Assembly (NCBI GenBank): GCA_028023455.1
Contig: JAQFVV010013059.1
Location: forward strand, 1-64,000
Direction of reading: 5' to 3'
DNA length: 64,000 nucleotides
Origin: Epiperipatus broadwayi
Lineage: Eukaryota; Onychophora; Udeonychophora; Euonychophora; Peripatidae
Below, piece after piece: positions 1-12,380 of the stretch (the first letter of the stretch is position 1; each line of letters begins with the position of its first letter). The notes under the pieces were generated by a model that was not told the DNA's origin, searched no databases, and saw only the letters and a program-made list of their open reading frames with translations. The position numbers and the translations under genes were made by a program.

Positions 1-317
1 GTATAAATTTTTATATAATATGTATAAAAGATGATTGATTTATGGCATCATCCAAGTTTTATAAATAAGCTAATAAAAAGCGTGTTTTAAAAAATACATC
101 ATATTTAAGATATTATAAAAGCACACATATTCGAAAATATATGATTTGTATATTAAATATAGTCAATTTTGGTTTTACTGTAGAATAAATGTAATTGGTT
201 AGAAAGGTGCATAAAAAATATTTTTTTATTGTTTATTTTGTCTTTTACTTTTAATAAATGTTTTATTAAATTAATAGTTCATGGAATTGATTATATACAT
301 TCGATTCTCCATTTCCA
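1..317. repeat. Inverted copy of gypsy-A leader segment
   Basis: This stretch is the reverse complement of 10284-10606, nearly base for base; position 1 pairs with 10606. The partner lies inside the gypsy-A leader, 85 bases before the right LTR, whereas this copy sits just outside the left LTR. The match runs to the window edge, so the full inverted repeat may be longer. It could be part of a second, oppositely oriented element or a rearranged piece of the same family. Confidence 0.85.
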
Positions 318-329
318 TTAATAATTTAT

Positions 330-2003
330 ACTTATACTTATATATGTGAGGGTTAAATAATATCTTCAAATTCAATCTAAATAATCTAATCATCCCTTGA
401 CCATTTCTACCTTCAACTATACTCGATATACTTCCTACATAACGAACTTATAACAGACAAGGCTTTAATTCTTTATTTTTTTAAATAAACTTCATTAACA
501 AAATTGAAGCATAATAAATACAATTTTTTTAAAATAATAATTTATAGCATCACGCACACATCCGAATATCTATAATCACCTATAATATAATTTCTAGATC
601 ATACAAAATAATAAATTATCATATTATAATGATATGAAGTTACATTGTTGTTGTTTTTTTTTAAAAAAAAATGATTGTACATTTATTATAAGTAATAACG
701 AAAATACTTATCAATATCTCATCATTACATGTTAAGTTTTTTTAAACAAAATTGAAAGTTGAAAGAAACATACATCAATTTTAAAGACAACAGTAAATTA
801 TAACATAGAAAAAAAGTCTATCCAATTGTTAAAGCATATTTGTTAAGAATGACAATAGTTTTTTTTTAATCCTAGAATTCTGTTATAGGCATGATAAATG
901 ACATTTGCATGCATTGGAATTATTTATTATATATGCGCGAATAGTAAAGTTATACAGTATAAAATTATCCTCTTGATATAAGATTAAATAGATAAACTAT
1001 TTCATTTTAAATTTTATTTTGTAGAATATTGATAGAAAATTCTTAAAATTGAAAATCAAGCGTTTAATTATAGCGTCTAATAAGAAAATTTTAGCTAGCT
1101 TTATTTTAAACAATTTTGCCATTTTAATATTATTACACTTTGGTAATACTTTAAAATAAATCATAATTATTTAGCTTACATATATTATCCAGGCATTCTA
1201 AAGGTAGTGAATATGGACCATCGTTTGGCAGAAATTTGGAGGCTGGTATCCCTCTGGGGGTGTGTGTGTTTATCTCCTCATTTTTATATCATTCCAGTAG
1301 TATAATAACAAAAATTCTCCACAGGTATATTATTAGAATTCTTGCGATGTTTTTTTTTATATTTGTCCTAATAATCTTAGAGAGTTATTGATTCTTTTAA
1401 GTTTTTTTTTACATCTTCCTTGGAACTTTTTTTTACTTTCCTTCAAGTTTTAAACTCTATGTCTTTCTTCACTCATGCCCTCTGTGTTTTTTTATTACAA
1501 TCAACTTTGGAAATGTGCCAGAATTTTTGCTTATAAAATTTTAACAATACAATATTTGAATGGAATAAACATAATAATAATAAAAAAAAAATTAAATATC
1601 AAATATTAATTTATAAATGTTATTCACCAATATACAAATAATCTTTATCATTTTTAAGTATAAGATTATGAACAATACATAATTAGTAAATAATAAATAA
1701 AATATAGGAAAGAAAATTCTAATTAATAATATATCTATGTATCTGCTTATTATGACATGTAAATTTTTCTACTACATATAAACATCCCTAATATTGTGCA
1801 TCCTCCTCTTCTACTACCATACATATATAATCCAAAACTCTACCAATCAGTACACCCAATTAAAGTTTTAATTTTTTTTAAATGCTAATTTTAACTAGCA
1901 AATTACATCTCAATTCATTTTTCTCAGATAACTATCTTTAACCATTGTTAGCACAAATGTGAACTTCCCACATTTCTTCCTGGTGCCAACCTGGAAGGTC
2001 ACA
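330..2003 (-). repeat. 3' LTR of gypsy-A
   Basis: It matches 10691-12380 almost throughout, with scattered substitutions and small indels, mainly in poly-T runs. The shared sequence begins acttatactta and ends ggtcaca on the plus strand. On the element's strand the LTR therefore opens with TGTGACC. The other edge is less sure, since the expected TG/CA end does not fall exactly where the two copies stop matching. Confidence 0.9.
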
Positions 2004-2004
2004 G

Positions 2005-2016
2005 TCCTTCCCCCTT
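2005..2016 (-). promoter_or_regulatory. Polypurine tract of gypsy-A
   Basis: On the minus strand this reads AAGGGGGAAGGA, three bases before the LTR start TGTGACC. A purine run at the 5' edge of the 3' LTR is where plus-strand DNA synthesis starts in LTR retrotransposons. It fixes the element's direction independently of its genes. Confidence 0.85.
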
Positions 2017-2365
2017 ATGAAAGAAAAATGAATTGGATAAACAACAATCAATATTAATAGCACATCAAATTTTACATTAAGATCATTCCTCAATTAGAAA
2101 ATTATGTTTGTCAAATAAACATAAAACAATAAAAACATTTAATGCTTTTACAAACACTTGTTTCTATCATATTTTAGCAACATTAAATAAGCAAGGAGAA
2201 AAAAAAACTAAATTCTATATTAAACAATATAGATAATTTTTATTAATCATGTCTTGCAGGATACGGAATCAAACTGCAAGCATTATAGGTTCCTCGTATT
2301 CCTTCAGGTGTAAAAACTAAAAATGCATTTTCTCCCACCTGTTTCATTATCTCATATGGACCTTC

Positions 2366-3260
2366 CTAGAGATTAAGAAATTTCCGAAAAGTGTGCTTCT
2401 CAAGATTACTAACATAAGGAGTTCTGATCATTACGTGGTCATGAATTTTGAAACAATGTGAACTAGTCCTATGATGGCGAATACACTTATCACCCATCTT
2501 TTTAAGATTGGCTCGGGCTAGTGTCAAATTGTGTGAGACATCAATGTTCTCTTGAACAGGGGGCAAAAGAGTTTTAATTAATAAGGGTTCCACTTTGCCA
2601 AAATGCAAATGAATTGGTGACATTTTTGTGGATTCATTAATTGTAACATTAATATGATGTATAATCTGTGGCAATTGACGCAGCCATTGCCTGTGGTCTC
2701 CACCTACATACACCCAGAATAATTGACTGAGTTCTCACATGATCCTTTCACTAGGATTGGACTGTGGGTTATGTATGGAACACATGATGTGCTGAATATT
2801 CTTCTTTTGACACCATTTTTTCCAATAGTCTGAAATAAAAGGGGTGGCATGATCAGTAAGAATAGAGGTAGGCTTACTTACTACAATAAATTGTGTTGAG
2901 ATGTCTTCAGGTGTTTCACAACATTCTTGGCATCAGCCTTTGGGACTGTAAAAGCTGAAACAAATTTTGAGAATACATCGTAAGTTACAAGAACAAACTT
3001 TTGGCAGTTAGAAGGAGGAAGAGGCCCATAAAAATCCAGGGCTAGTAATTCATTCAGTTGATTAGGCAAAATGGGGTGTAGGGTTCCCACGTAAGTTTTG
3101 TTCTGGTATTTAGTCTTTAAGCAGATCTCACAATCCTTCTATCTATTATGATATGTTCCATCATGTTCTGTAAGTAAAAATGTTCTTTGATAATTGGCTG
3201 TATTTTTTATACCCCAAAATGACCATAATGACAATGAACATAATATATTAATTTGTCCAC
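2366..3260 (-). pseudogene. Gypsy-A integrase, broken
   Basis: Minus-strand fragments give an integrase in order. First is an HHCC zinc domain, with YGHFG near 3230 and CEIC near 3130. Next is the first catalytic Asp in LALDFYGP (near 3040), the second in LTDHATPF (near 2850), and the Glu in NPSERIM (near 2745). The C-terminal part ends at 2366. Integrase joins the cDNA ends to the host chromosome. Stops interrupt it, including a TGA just after NPSERIM where the family usually has Arg. All three DDE residues remain, but the frame is not continuous. Confidence 0.85.
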
Positions 3261-3345
3261 TAAGCATGCTGGAATCATCACCCTCCATGAATACCCCTCA
3301 GTCCCATCTAATTTTTTTAGTAAAATTCCATCATTCATTTTGTAT

Positions 3346-3780
3346 TTAATTAACCTTAACCCTTTCAACATATCTTTTCCTTCCATTCATACTGTAAGAG
3401 TTTACAAACACACCAATTATTCTCTTTAATTCATTGTCCTGTACTTGTAATGTTGGTAAGTCCTTATAACTCTTAGTTATTTCATCCTCCAGTAAGGCAG
3501 TCAAATTACAAATAATAATATTTTCAGTACATGGATTCTGATATATTATACTAATGGGATGGTGACTTAAGATGTCAGCAACAGTGTTGTTATGGCCAGA
3601 ATAATAAATGATCTGATAAGAAAACTGCTGAAGGTATAAGCTCCAATGAATCAGTCTGTCATTATGTAAGTAACTCCTATTTAAGAATTCTAGGCTTCTG
3701 TGGTCTGATAGTACAGTTACTTGAGATCCCAATTGGACCTGCCTCAGTTTTTGGAACCCCCAGACAATGGCCAGAGCCTC
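3346..3780 (-). pseudogene. Gypsy-A RNase H C-terminal part
   Basis: This continues the pol frame beyond an in-frame TGA that follows TTTE at 3781. The family normally reads TTTE-R-EALAIVW there, so CGA has become TGA. Conserved RNase H and linker motifs follow, such as SDHRSLEFL and the HNNTVADILS motif near the end of RNase H in gypsy elements. The frame is the same as 3781-5475, so one base change separates the two pieces. Confidence 0.85.
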
Positions 3781-5475
3781 TCATTCAGTCGTAGTGTAGT
3801 TTAGTTCTGGTCCCTTCAAGTGATGGCTCAAAAAATAAAGAACCTGTGGTTTCCCATCATTATCTAGTTGGTATAGTATGACCCCTAGTCTAAATCCACT
3901 ACTGTCAGTTTGAAGGTAAAATTCCTTCTGAAAGTCTGGATATGCAAGTATAACTGTCTTCAAAAAATTATCCTTAATAACTTGAAGTTCTCCATCATGG
4001 TCTTTAGTCCAAACCCAGGGCTCAGATTTCTTTAATAATATAGATAAATGGAGGGTATCATAAGAGAAATTCTTGTAAAAATGATGGTAATAATTACACA
4101 GTCCCAAAAATGACCTCAAGTGTTTCTTAGATTTGGGTGTAGGAAATTGTTGAATTGCAGATATTTTATCGGGATGAGGTTTTATTCCCTGACTATTAAT
4201 TACATGGCCAAGGAAAGATATTTTTCCAGCCACTAGGGTGCATTTCTCAAGATTGACCTTAATGTTATGAAGTGAGCATTCTGAAAAAAATAAATTCAAG
4301 TGTTCCAAATGTTGGGTTAGATCATCCGATGCGATAACAATGTCATTGATGTAGATGACTATTAATTCTTTGAGCTTCTGAGAAAAGACTAAACATCTGA
4401 TCAGGCCTGCCCCACTATTAATCAGGCCAAATGGCATCCTCTGAAACATATAAGAATGGCCTTGATCATGAAAAGCCATATATTGCTGATCCTCGAGATG
4501 TAATGGAATCTGCCAATAGCTTGCAGTTAGATCAAATGTTGAAAAGACTCTCCTTCCCCGAAACCCAAGCAATAATTCTTGTACTGGCATTGGAATATCA
4601 CATTCAGGTATAGTATGTTTATTAAGGGTACATGCATCCAAGCATACTCGAAGAGAACCATCTTTCTTTTTCACCACAATGAGAGGATTTACATATGGTG
4701 AAGGGCCAATCTTAATAATTTTCCAATCGAGCATCTTTTGGATCTGTCGTTGGACCTCTGTCTGGTATTGGTGCGGGATAGGATAGGTGCGTTGTTGGAA
4801 AGGTTCATTATCCTTGAGCTTGATCCTATGAATATATCCCTTGATAATGCCAGGTACTTTAGAAAAGATAAATTTATACTGAAGCAACAATTGAAAGAAG
4901 GGTTCATAGTATTCTGATCCTATGATACCAGAACTGTCTAACTTCATCTTTATATTTACATCAACTGATGTCTCCAGCATAGCTATCAATTGACTACCCT
5001 GACTAATGAAATCTCCTATGAGAGGGCAAATCTCCTCTCGGCACATAAAAGTGTGGTTGCCATAATTAATTGAACAATGATTAAGGGTCATGAAGTCTGA
5101 GCCGATTATGACCTCATGAACCAGTCTGGGCATGATCAAGAATACATGTGTAAGCTCTAAGTTATTAACCATAACAGTAATGAAAATCTGTTTATTTGTC
5201 AACTTTACCTTCCTTCCATTTGCAAGGGTTACATGAAGAGATTTAAGTGGTAAGGTAGGAATTGAATGGTCAACCTGCATAATTTTCACATACATTTCCT
5301 CTGAAATTACAGAAGCTTGGCTACCAGAATCGACCAAAGCATCCACAACTAACCCCAAAATGGTAATCCTTATTATTGGACTATATGAAATGGGAGGTTC
5401 AAGCAAACCTTCATATTCCCAGTGCTCAACATCAAAATCAAGATTGTTAATTAACCAGCCTATGGTGTTCCCCAA
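3781..5475 (-). CDS. pol: Gypsy-A protease, reverse transcriptase, RNase H
   Basis: This open frame of 564 codons is the best preserved part of the element. Residues 49-51 are DSG, the aspartic protease active site, and GSDF lies near 125. The reverse transcriptase spans about 190-430, with FDLTASYWQI at 314-323 and the palm motif at 375-378. That motif reads Y-I-N-D where active enzymes have Y-x-D-D, so a metal-binding Asp is lost. RNase H begins near 515 with TDSSG at 523-527. The first Met is probably not the native start, because pol is normally reached from gag by frameshift or readthrough. It is a relic protein in sequence terms. Confidence 0.93.
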   Translation of the reverse strand: MGNTIGWLINNLDFDVEHWEYEGLLEPPISYSPIIRITILGLVVDALVDSGSQASVISEEMYVKIMQVDHSIPTLPLKSLHVTLANGRKVKLTNKQIFITVMVNNLELTHVFLIMPRLVHEVIIGSDFMTLNHCSINYGNHTFMCREEICPLIGDFISQGSQLIAMLETSVDVNIKMKLDSSGIIGSEYYEPFFQLLLQYKFIFSKVPGIIKGYIHRIKLKDNEPFQQRTYPIPHQYQTEVQRQIQKMLDWKIIKIGPSPYVNPLIVVKKKDGSLRVCLDACTLNKHTIPECDIPMPVQELLLGFRGRRVFSTFDLTASYWQIPLHLEDQQYMAFHDQGHSYMFQRMPFGLINSGAGLIRCLVFSQKLKELIVIYINDIVIASDDLTQHLEHLNLFFSECSLHNIKVNLEKCTLVAGKISFLGHVINSQGIKPHPDKISAIQQFPTPKSKKHLRSFLGLCNYYHHFYKNFSYDTLHLSILLKKSEPWVWTKDHDGELQVIKDNFLKTVILAYPDFQKEFYLQTDSSGFRLGVILYQLDNDGKPQVLYFLSHHLKGPELNYTTTE

Positions 5476-7000
5476 ATCTCTATGAATAGGGCCCCAAAAG
5501 TGAGGAACATACCGTTGAGGTCCCCATTAGTTTAATGCTCCAGGTTTCTTGATAGTGGTTTCATTCCTTTTAAGGATTCTTATCCCACTTGTGGATGGTA
5601 TATTACCATCGTCTTTCCTCCCCATATGTGGGTGAGGATGATAATATGGCCTGCCTCGAATTTGAGGCCTACCTCTATATCTACTCCTACTTCGCATATC
5701 TCTGCCTTGATTCCACCCCTTTCTAGGATACTAATGCTATTCACATTTGGACTATGTTCTTTATTAATCTTGGCCCTAGCATCTCCTCCCCGATCACTAA
5801 TCTCCATTGAGTCTAAAACATTAATTATTTCTTCAATTGTCTGTCAGTCCGATGCTATCAGGACTTGTTCAACATGTCTCGGCATATTATGGTGCAATAT
5901 CCTAACTATTTGTCATTCGGATAAAGGGTATGCAGTAAGAGTTCTCAATTTGACAACCTGCTTTCTAAAAAATTGAGTATAACTACCCTTCATATGATTA
6001 TACCTTTCCTGCGAGACTTGATATCTCAAGTTGTCTTGCTTATCCTCCCCCCAAAAACTATCTAATAATATTTATTTAAAATCCCCATAATTATGTGGCC
6101 TCTCAAATAATGACTGCCACCAGTCCTTGGATGAAGAGTATAGATGATTGCTAGCAATAGCAATCTTTTCCTCTTCTGACAAGGGGCATAACGCAAACAA
6201 CTCCTCTAGGTTCTGCAAAAACTCATGTGGATTTTCCATATGATCTCCCTTAAAAGGTTTAACAGACAAAAATTTAAGGGCCATGGAATCCCGTGAATCC
6301 TTTCCATAATTCATTTTTTCTCTATTTAAACCTAAATTCTTTGAATATGCCTTGTTAAGCCTAGAATCTTTTAATAACTCCTCAGAACAATGGTATGTCA
6401 GGTAATCACAGGCCTCTTTAACCTCAGTAACATCTGTTTCACTAATCTCTGGAATCCTTATTTCTGTCTTTGCATTCCGCTCCTGAATTATTTTTTCTTG
6501 CATAAAATTTTCTAATTTTAATCGGTGATTCTGTAACTCACAATTAAACTCATTTAGCTTTTCTTCAACCTTGTCTGAGATACCCTGCTTACCTATATCA
6601 CTCCTTACACTATCTACCTCTTTTCTTAAATTTTGACATTTTTCATCTATTTCAACTAGCTTTAGCCCCATGGCTCATACAGCTTCTTCTTTTATTGTCA
6701 AACTATCTATTTTTTTAACCATTTGAACAACCTGATCATTTATATTTTGACCAACACTATACTGGCCTTGAGTTTTTAAAATATTGTCATCAACTTTATC
6801 CTGACACCTTTCCACAACTTGTTTAATGACCCTGAATTCTTCCTGAAATTGTTCAAATTTCTGTTGAATATACTCAAATTCTTTATCTTTTACCATGCTT
6901 TCGGTTTTACTAAAATTTTCTTTAATCTCCTCTTGAATTTGTGCCACTGCACTATCACTTTCTTATTTTATTTGATGCAATTGAGCATAGACATTTATTT

Positions 7001-7070
7001 CTACAGTTTCAAATTTAGATGCTTGATCTTTATGTCTACAGTTTCAAATTTAGATGCTTGATCTTTAATA
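7001..7070 (-). repeat. 35-bp tandem duplication in gag
   Basis: The block starting ctacagtttcaaatttagat occurs at 7001 and again at 7036. A 35-base repeat is not a multiple of three, so it shifts the gag frame. It explains why the neighbouring coiled-coil fragment (7001-7252) reads in a different frame from 6072-6947. Confidence 0.85.
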
Positions 7071-7242
7071 GTGTCTTTAACCTCCTTTATCTCTAATATC
7101 TGACTTTCTACTTTCTCTTCCAAAGCTTGCATCTGGCTAACTGTATTAGCTCTTATTTCTACCATGTCTGACTTTATTCCTAACATTTCCAATTTTATTT
7201 CAGCTATCCTTCCCTCTGACTTATCTTGACCTGACTTTAGTT

Positions 7243-7560
7243 TTGCAAACATCTCTTCTGACCTTTCTCTATCTTCTATTCATCCAGACTTTAGTTCCCT
7301 TAGTTCTGATTTCAATTCTGTTAACATCTCTTCTGACTTTTCTCTATCTTATACTCATCCAGACTTTAGTTCTTCTTTTAATTCTGATTTTAATTCTACT
7401 AACATCTCTTTTGCATTTTCTCTCTTCTACTCATCCAGACTTTATTTCTTCTCTTAATTCTAATTTTAATTTTACTTGACCAGACTTTAGTTCTGCAAAC
7501 ATCTCTTCTGACCTTTCTCTATCTTCTAATCGTCCAGACTCTAATTTTGCAAAAAACAAT
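7243..7560 (-). repeat. Coiled-coil coding repeats in gag
   Basis: Four imperfect units of roughly 70-90 bases encode the pattern SGRLEDRERSEEMFAELK, a charged heptad-like segment. The unit near 7531 keeps Arg as CGA. The units near 7275, 7350 and 7430 have TGA at the same codon. The family thus shows both repeat growth and later codon decay. Confidence 0.8.
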
Positions 7561-8939
7561 TTGGCCCACATCGGCATATCATCCGTGGTTTTACAAATAT
7601 TATCTCTCATCTTACTAGACTCTCCATAGGACATATCTATAGCTTCATTTCCTGATTCAAGGTCAGGAGACAATGCAGCCATGTCTGGAGATGGTGTCTC
7701 TTGAGACCCACCCAAACTATCGTATAAACTAAACTCTTCCATTTTATAATCTCTTAAAAATTTATTAATACTACTTAAGAAAATAAGGTTTACCAGCTCC
7801 AACCTCCACCAAATCAACAATTCAAATTCACCACCACTACCTAAAATGACATAAAATTTCCACAATTTTATTTTCCCATATAATGTTCGATTTTTCCACA
7901 CACACATAGATAAGAAGACATTAAGTTTTAATTAAATAACATTAATCTAAACATAGCTGAAATTATTAATTAAATTTTACATGATCCACTATAGTTATAT
8001 TACAAACTACACCAATTCAAATAACTGATAAAAGACCAAAATAATTTAAACATATTCATTTATCTTTATGCTGTATTGGGTGCATCCAAATATTATAACC
8101 AGCATTTATAACCCAAAAGAAAAAAAAATTTATAACCAAAATCAAATTAATGATGACATGCATTTACTATGACAACTGATATACAATTTTTACTTAAATA
8201 TGGTAAATGCCAACCTTTGCATAAGAATATAGAAAATAGCCTTTTAAGAATGAGCTATATATTCAAGTTATATATTCATCCATTCTTCTAAAGATCCAAC
8301 AGATACTGACAGCCAAAAAGAATTATTAGCAGTTCACAATTTTGAAATAGATAAAAGAATTCCATCACTGCTCTCAAAACATACAATGCTCCATGAACAC
8401 TCTGATGATCATCCCACTTTAACCACTCTAAGCTACCACAACCCATAATATTTTACTACAAACACTATCACAATGCCCTGCTTACATCCAAGTCTTAGGG
8501 GCTATTTATAAAATATTGTCTTGCTCATCTTTGGGAGTCTTAGAGACAAATATTACATATATATATTAGAAAGAACTATGCCTTGCTCTCTCTGGAGTCT
8601 TAGAGGCAAAATCATGGCAGGACTACTGTTAACTGCTTCATGATAACTAACAACTGATATCATAATTTGGGTTGGAGCAGTGAATGAGAACAATCAGTCA
8701 TCAGTGACATGAATACACCATATACTTAAGACAATAACAAAAACCCTCCATCCATCACCAAAACTTGCAACACAACCAACAAAACTCCAACAATCAAGCA
8801 TTCTATTTAACCTTCAAAATTATAGACTTTCTATAACAGAAATGTTCTGAATATGAACAACATTATTACTTTATAATTTAACACCATCAATAATTCTATG
8901 CTTATCTGGCATCAATGCTATATTTAATTGACAAGCAAA

Positions 8940-8940
<1 letters not shown>

Positions 8941-9018
<78 letters not shown>
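8941..9018. repeat. AT dinucleotide microsatellite
   Basis: An AT/TA run, interrupted once near 8972-8985, lies within the gypsy-A leader. Confidence 0.95.
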
Positions 9019-9022
<4 letters not shown>

Positions 9023-10283
9023 GTTATCAACTTTAACATTTACTATAAGTTGTGATATTTATATAGCTTTAAAATTTGAAACTAAGCTGTTTCATGGCTG
9101 TATTTATTTATTTCACATAAACAAAAAAAAAAGTTTTTTTTTAAACTATACATCTGACATTCATATATCTACTACACATCTTTCAGGTATTGGCTTATTT
9201 CAAACTCTAATTGGCTTATTTCAAACTTTAGTTAATGCTCCATTTACCTCTAATTCCATTTTATCAAACATTTCTATTAATCTTCCAGATTGATATAAAA
9301 AAATCCTTGAATAAGAAAACTGCCAACTTGATTCTATTTTGGAACCAATTTTGCACTAACTGTATATCTAAAACAGGAATAAAGTAATTCTAATGGCACT
9401 GGATTACTTCTCATCTCAGGTATATGACAATATATATCAACAAAATATAAACACTCTACAAGATATGAGACTTAAGTAATCAAGATCCCATGATTGGACA
9501 TCCATTTAAACCCTTGGCAGCTGTGGCCTTTATGTGTATATCAAGCCATCCACGTTAGTCACCACTTAAAATAGAATGTATAATATATAATCACCCATAA
9601 AGAACAAAATACATATATGAACAAAGATGAATCGATCACCAATCATTGTGCAACCATTTAACCCATAAATTATCACCAATCATTGTGCGCCACTTAACCC
9701 TATTAACCAACAAAAGATGAATATTCTACAGGATATGAGACTTAATTAAACAGGGCCCCATGATTGGGCAGCCACTTAACCCACACTGTAACCTCTGCTC
9801 TCTTCACTTGTTTACTTTATTAGATTTATAAATGCCCAGGCACCAATTCTATACAAGATAGAATAAAATTTATAATTGTAAATTGCTTTTAAACTTATTT
9901 AAAAGATTTTTATATTGTAATTATTCTATGGCTTAGCTCAGTTGAGGTTATAGGATATGGTCTTTATATAGGATGCAAATAAGAGTAATAAAACATTTAT
10001 TAATAACAATTCTGTAACACTAATTTAATCATATGCCACACATTTATTTAATTATAAAACTATTGCAAAATTATCAATTATCATATTTAATATAAGATAG
10101 ATAATGATGAGGATCGGGTATCTTTTTATCCACATCACCACCTATTCTAAGCAAAGTAGAATATATTATTAGCACTGTAATATGGTGATTTATCATCTCC
10201 AGACAGATTAAATAAAATTGACTTCTACTGGCAAATCTATATATTCTAGGGCTATGCTATGTTAACCATATATGTGTGTGTGT

Positions 10284-10606
10284 GTGGAAATGGAGAATCG
10301 AATGTATATAATCAAGCAATTCATATGGGCTATTAATTCAATAAAACATTTATTAAAAGTAAAAGACAAAATAAACAATAAAAAAATATTTTTTATGCAC
10401 CTTTCTAACCAATTACATTTATTCTACAGTAAAACCAAAATCGACTAATATTTAATATACGAATCATATATTTTCGAATATGTGTGCTTTTATAATATCT
10501 TAAATATGATGTATTTTTAAAACATACTTTTTATTAGCTTATTTATAAAACTTGGATGATGCCATAAATCAATCATCTTTTATACATATTATATAAAAAT
10601 TTATAC
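10284..10606. repeat. Leader segment, partner of 1-317
   Basis: Its reverse complement makes up the first 317 bases of the window. It ends 85 bases before the 5' LTR. Confidence 0.85.
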
Positions 10607-10690
10607 AACACTTATCTGTTATAATCAGTGTAAATCATCTAACATTAACTATACAAAATAAAGAAAGGCAGGGAAAAACAATAACCAAAC

Positions 10691-12380
10691 ACTTATACTT
10701 ATATAAGTGAGGGTTAAATAATATCTTCAAACTCAATCTAAATAATCTAATCATCCCTTGACCATTTCTACCTTCAACTATACTCAATATACTTCCTATA
10801 TAACGAACTTATAACAGACAAGGCTTTAATTCTTTATTTTTTTTAAATAAACTTCATTAACAAAATTGAAGCATAATAAATACAATTTTTTTAAAATAAT
10901 AATTTATAGCATCACGCACACATCCGAATATCTATAATCACCTATAATATAATTTCTAGATCATACAAAATAATAAATTATCATATTATAATGATATGAA
11001 GTTACATTGTTTTTTTGTTTTTTTTTTAAAAAAAAAATTGGTTATACATTTATTATAAGTAATAACGAAAATACTTATCAATATCTCATCATTACATGTT
11101 AAGTTTTTTTAAACAAAATTGAAAGTTGAAAGAAACATACATATCAATTTTAAAGACAACAGTAAATTATAACATAAAAAAAAAGTCTATCCAATTGTTA
11201 AAGCATATTTGTTAAGAATGACAATAGTTTTTTTTTATCCTAGAATTCCATTATAGGTGTGACAAATGACATTTGCATGCATTGGAATTATTTATTATAT
11301 ATGCATGAATAGTAAAGTTATACAGTATAAAATTATCCTCTTGATATAAGATTAAATAGATAAACTATTTCATTTTAAATTTTATTTTGTAGAATATTGA
11401 TAGAAAATTCTTAAAATTGAAAATCAAGCGTTTAATTATAGCGTCTAATAAGAAAATTTTAGCTAGCTTTATTTTAAACAATTTTGCCATTTTAATATTA
11501 TTTAGCTTTGGTAATACTTTAAAATAAATCATAATTATTTAGCTTACATATCATCCAGGCATTCTAAAGGTAGTGAATATGGACCATCGTTTGGCAGAAA
11601 TTTGGAGGCTGGTATCCCTCTGGAGGGGTGTGTGTGTTTATCTCCTCATTTTTATATCATTCCAGTAGTATAATAACAAAAAATTCTCCACAGGTATATT
11701 ATTAGAATCCTTGCGATGTTTTTTTTTATATTTGTCCTAATAATCTTAGAGAGTTATTGATTCTTTTAAGTTTTTTTTTTTTACATCTTCTTCCTTGGAA
11801 CTTTTTTTTATTTTCCTTCAAGTTTTAAACTCTGTGTCTTTCTTCACTCACACCCTCTGTGTTTTTTTTTATTACAATCAACTTTGGAAATGTGCCAGAA
11901 TTTTTGCTTATAAAATTTTAACAATACAATATTTGAATGGAATAAACATAATAATAATAATAAAAAAATTAAATATCAAATATTAATTTATAAATGTTAT
12001 TCACCAATATACAAATAATCTTTATCATTTTTAAGTATAAGATTATGAACAATACATAATTAGTAAATAATAAATAAAATATAGGAAAGAAAATTCTAAT
12101 TAATAATATATCTATGTATCTGCTTATTATGACATGTAAATTTTTCTACTACATATAAACATCCCTAATATTGTGCATCCTCCTCTTCTACTACCAAACA
12201 TATATAATCCAAAACTCTACCAATCAGTACACCCAATTAAAGTTTTAATTTTTTTTAAATGCTAATTTTAACTAGCAAATTACATCTCAATTCATTTTTC
12301 TCAGATAACTATCTTTAACCATTGTTAGCACAAATGTGAACTTCCCACATTTCTTTCTGGTGCCAACCTGGAAGGTCACA
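10691..12380 (-). repeat. 5' LTR of gypsy-A
   Basis: It is the direct partner of 330-2003 and slightly longer because of small indels. On the minus strand it starts TGTGACCTTCC. The two copies are still very similar, which points to a fairly recent insertion. That contrasts with the heavily broken genes. The base after the LTR on the plus strand begins an atatat run, which hides any target-site duplication. Confidence 0.9.

Larger units (their letters stand above)
5530..7742 (-). pseudogene. gag: Gypsy-A gag, broken
   Basis: The likely start is the Met codon at 7740-7742 (MEEFSLYDSLGG). A long charged coiled-coil region follows (about 7560-6450), then a capsid-like part with KPFKGDHMENPHEFLQNLE near 6230. 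The C-terminal end is rich in Arg and Gly (RSRSRYRGRPQIRGRP near 5680), apparently in place of a CCHC zinc knuckle. Gag packages the element RNA into particles. The frame is cut by several TGA and TAA stops and by indels, among them a 35-base duplication. Confidence 0.75.
7743..10690 (-). other. Long non-coding leader of gypsy-A
   Basis: About 2.9 kb between the 5' LTR and gag hold no protein frame I recognise. Short imperfect repeats are visible. A block with the motif ggatatgagactta occurs near 9460 and 9730. The motif gtcttagag recurs near 8540 and 8600. The motif caccaatcattgtg occurs twice near 9640-9680. An AT run lies at 8941-9018. The segment 10284-10606 recurs inverted at the window start. 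Confidence 0.6.
330..12380 (-). mobile_element. Gypsy-A: Ty3/gypsy LTR retrotransposon, decayed
   Basis: Two direct repeats of about 1.68 kb (330-2003 and 10691-12380) bound an internal region. Its minus-strand reading frames give gag, then protease, reverse transcriptase, RNase H and integrase, which is the Ty3/gypsy order. On the minus strand each LTR starts TGTGACC. A polypurine tract touches the left LTR, so that is the 3' LTR. No envelope-like frame follows integrase. At 12 kb it is long, because it has large LTRs and a leader of about 3 kb. The frames carry many stops and shifts, so this copy cannot make its own proteins. No clear primer-binding site or target duplication was found. Confidence 0.93.

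Noticed and set aside
2004-2365. Envelope gene after gypsy-A integrase
   Set aside because: There is too little room and no signal peptide or membrane segment before the LTR.
10670-10691. Primer-binding site for gypsy-A
   Set aside because: The minus strand has TGGTTATTG close to the LTR, but it does not match a tRNA 3' end I know.
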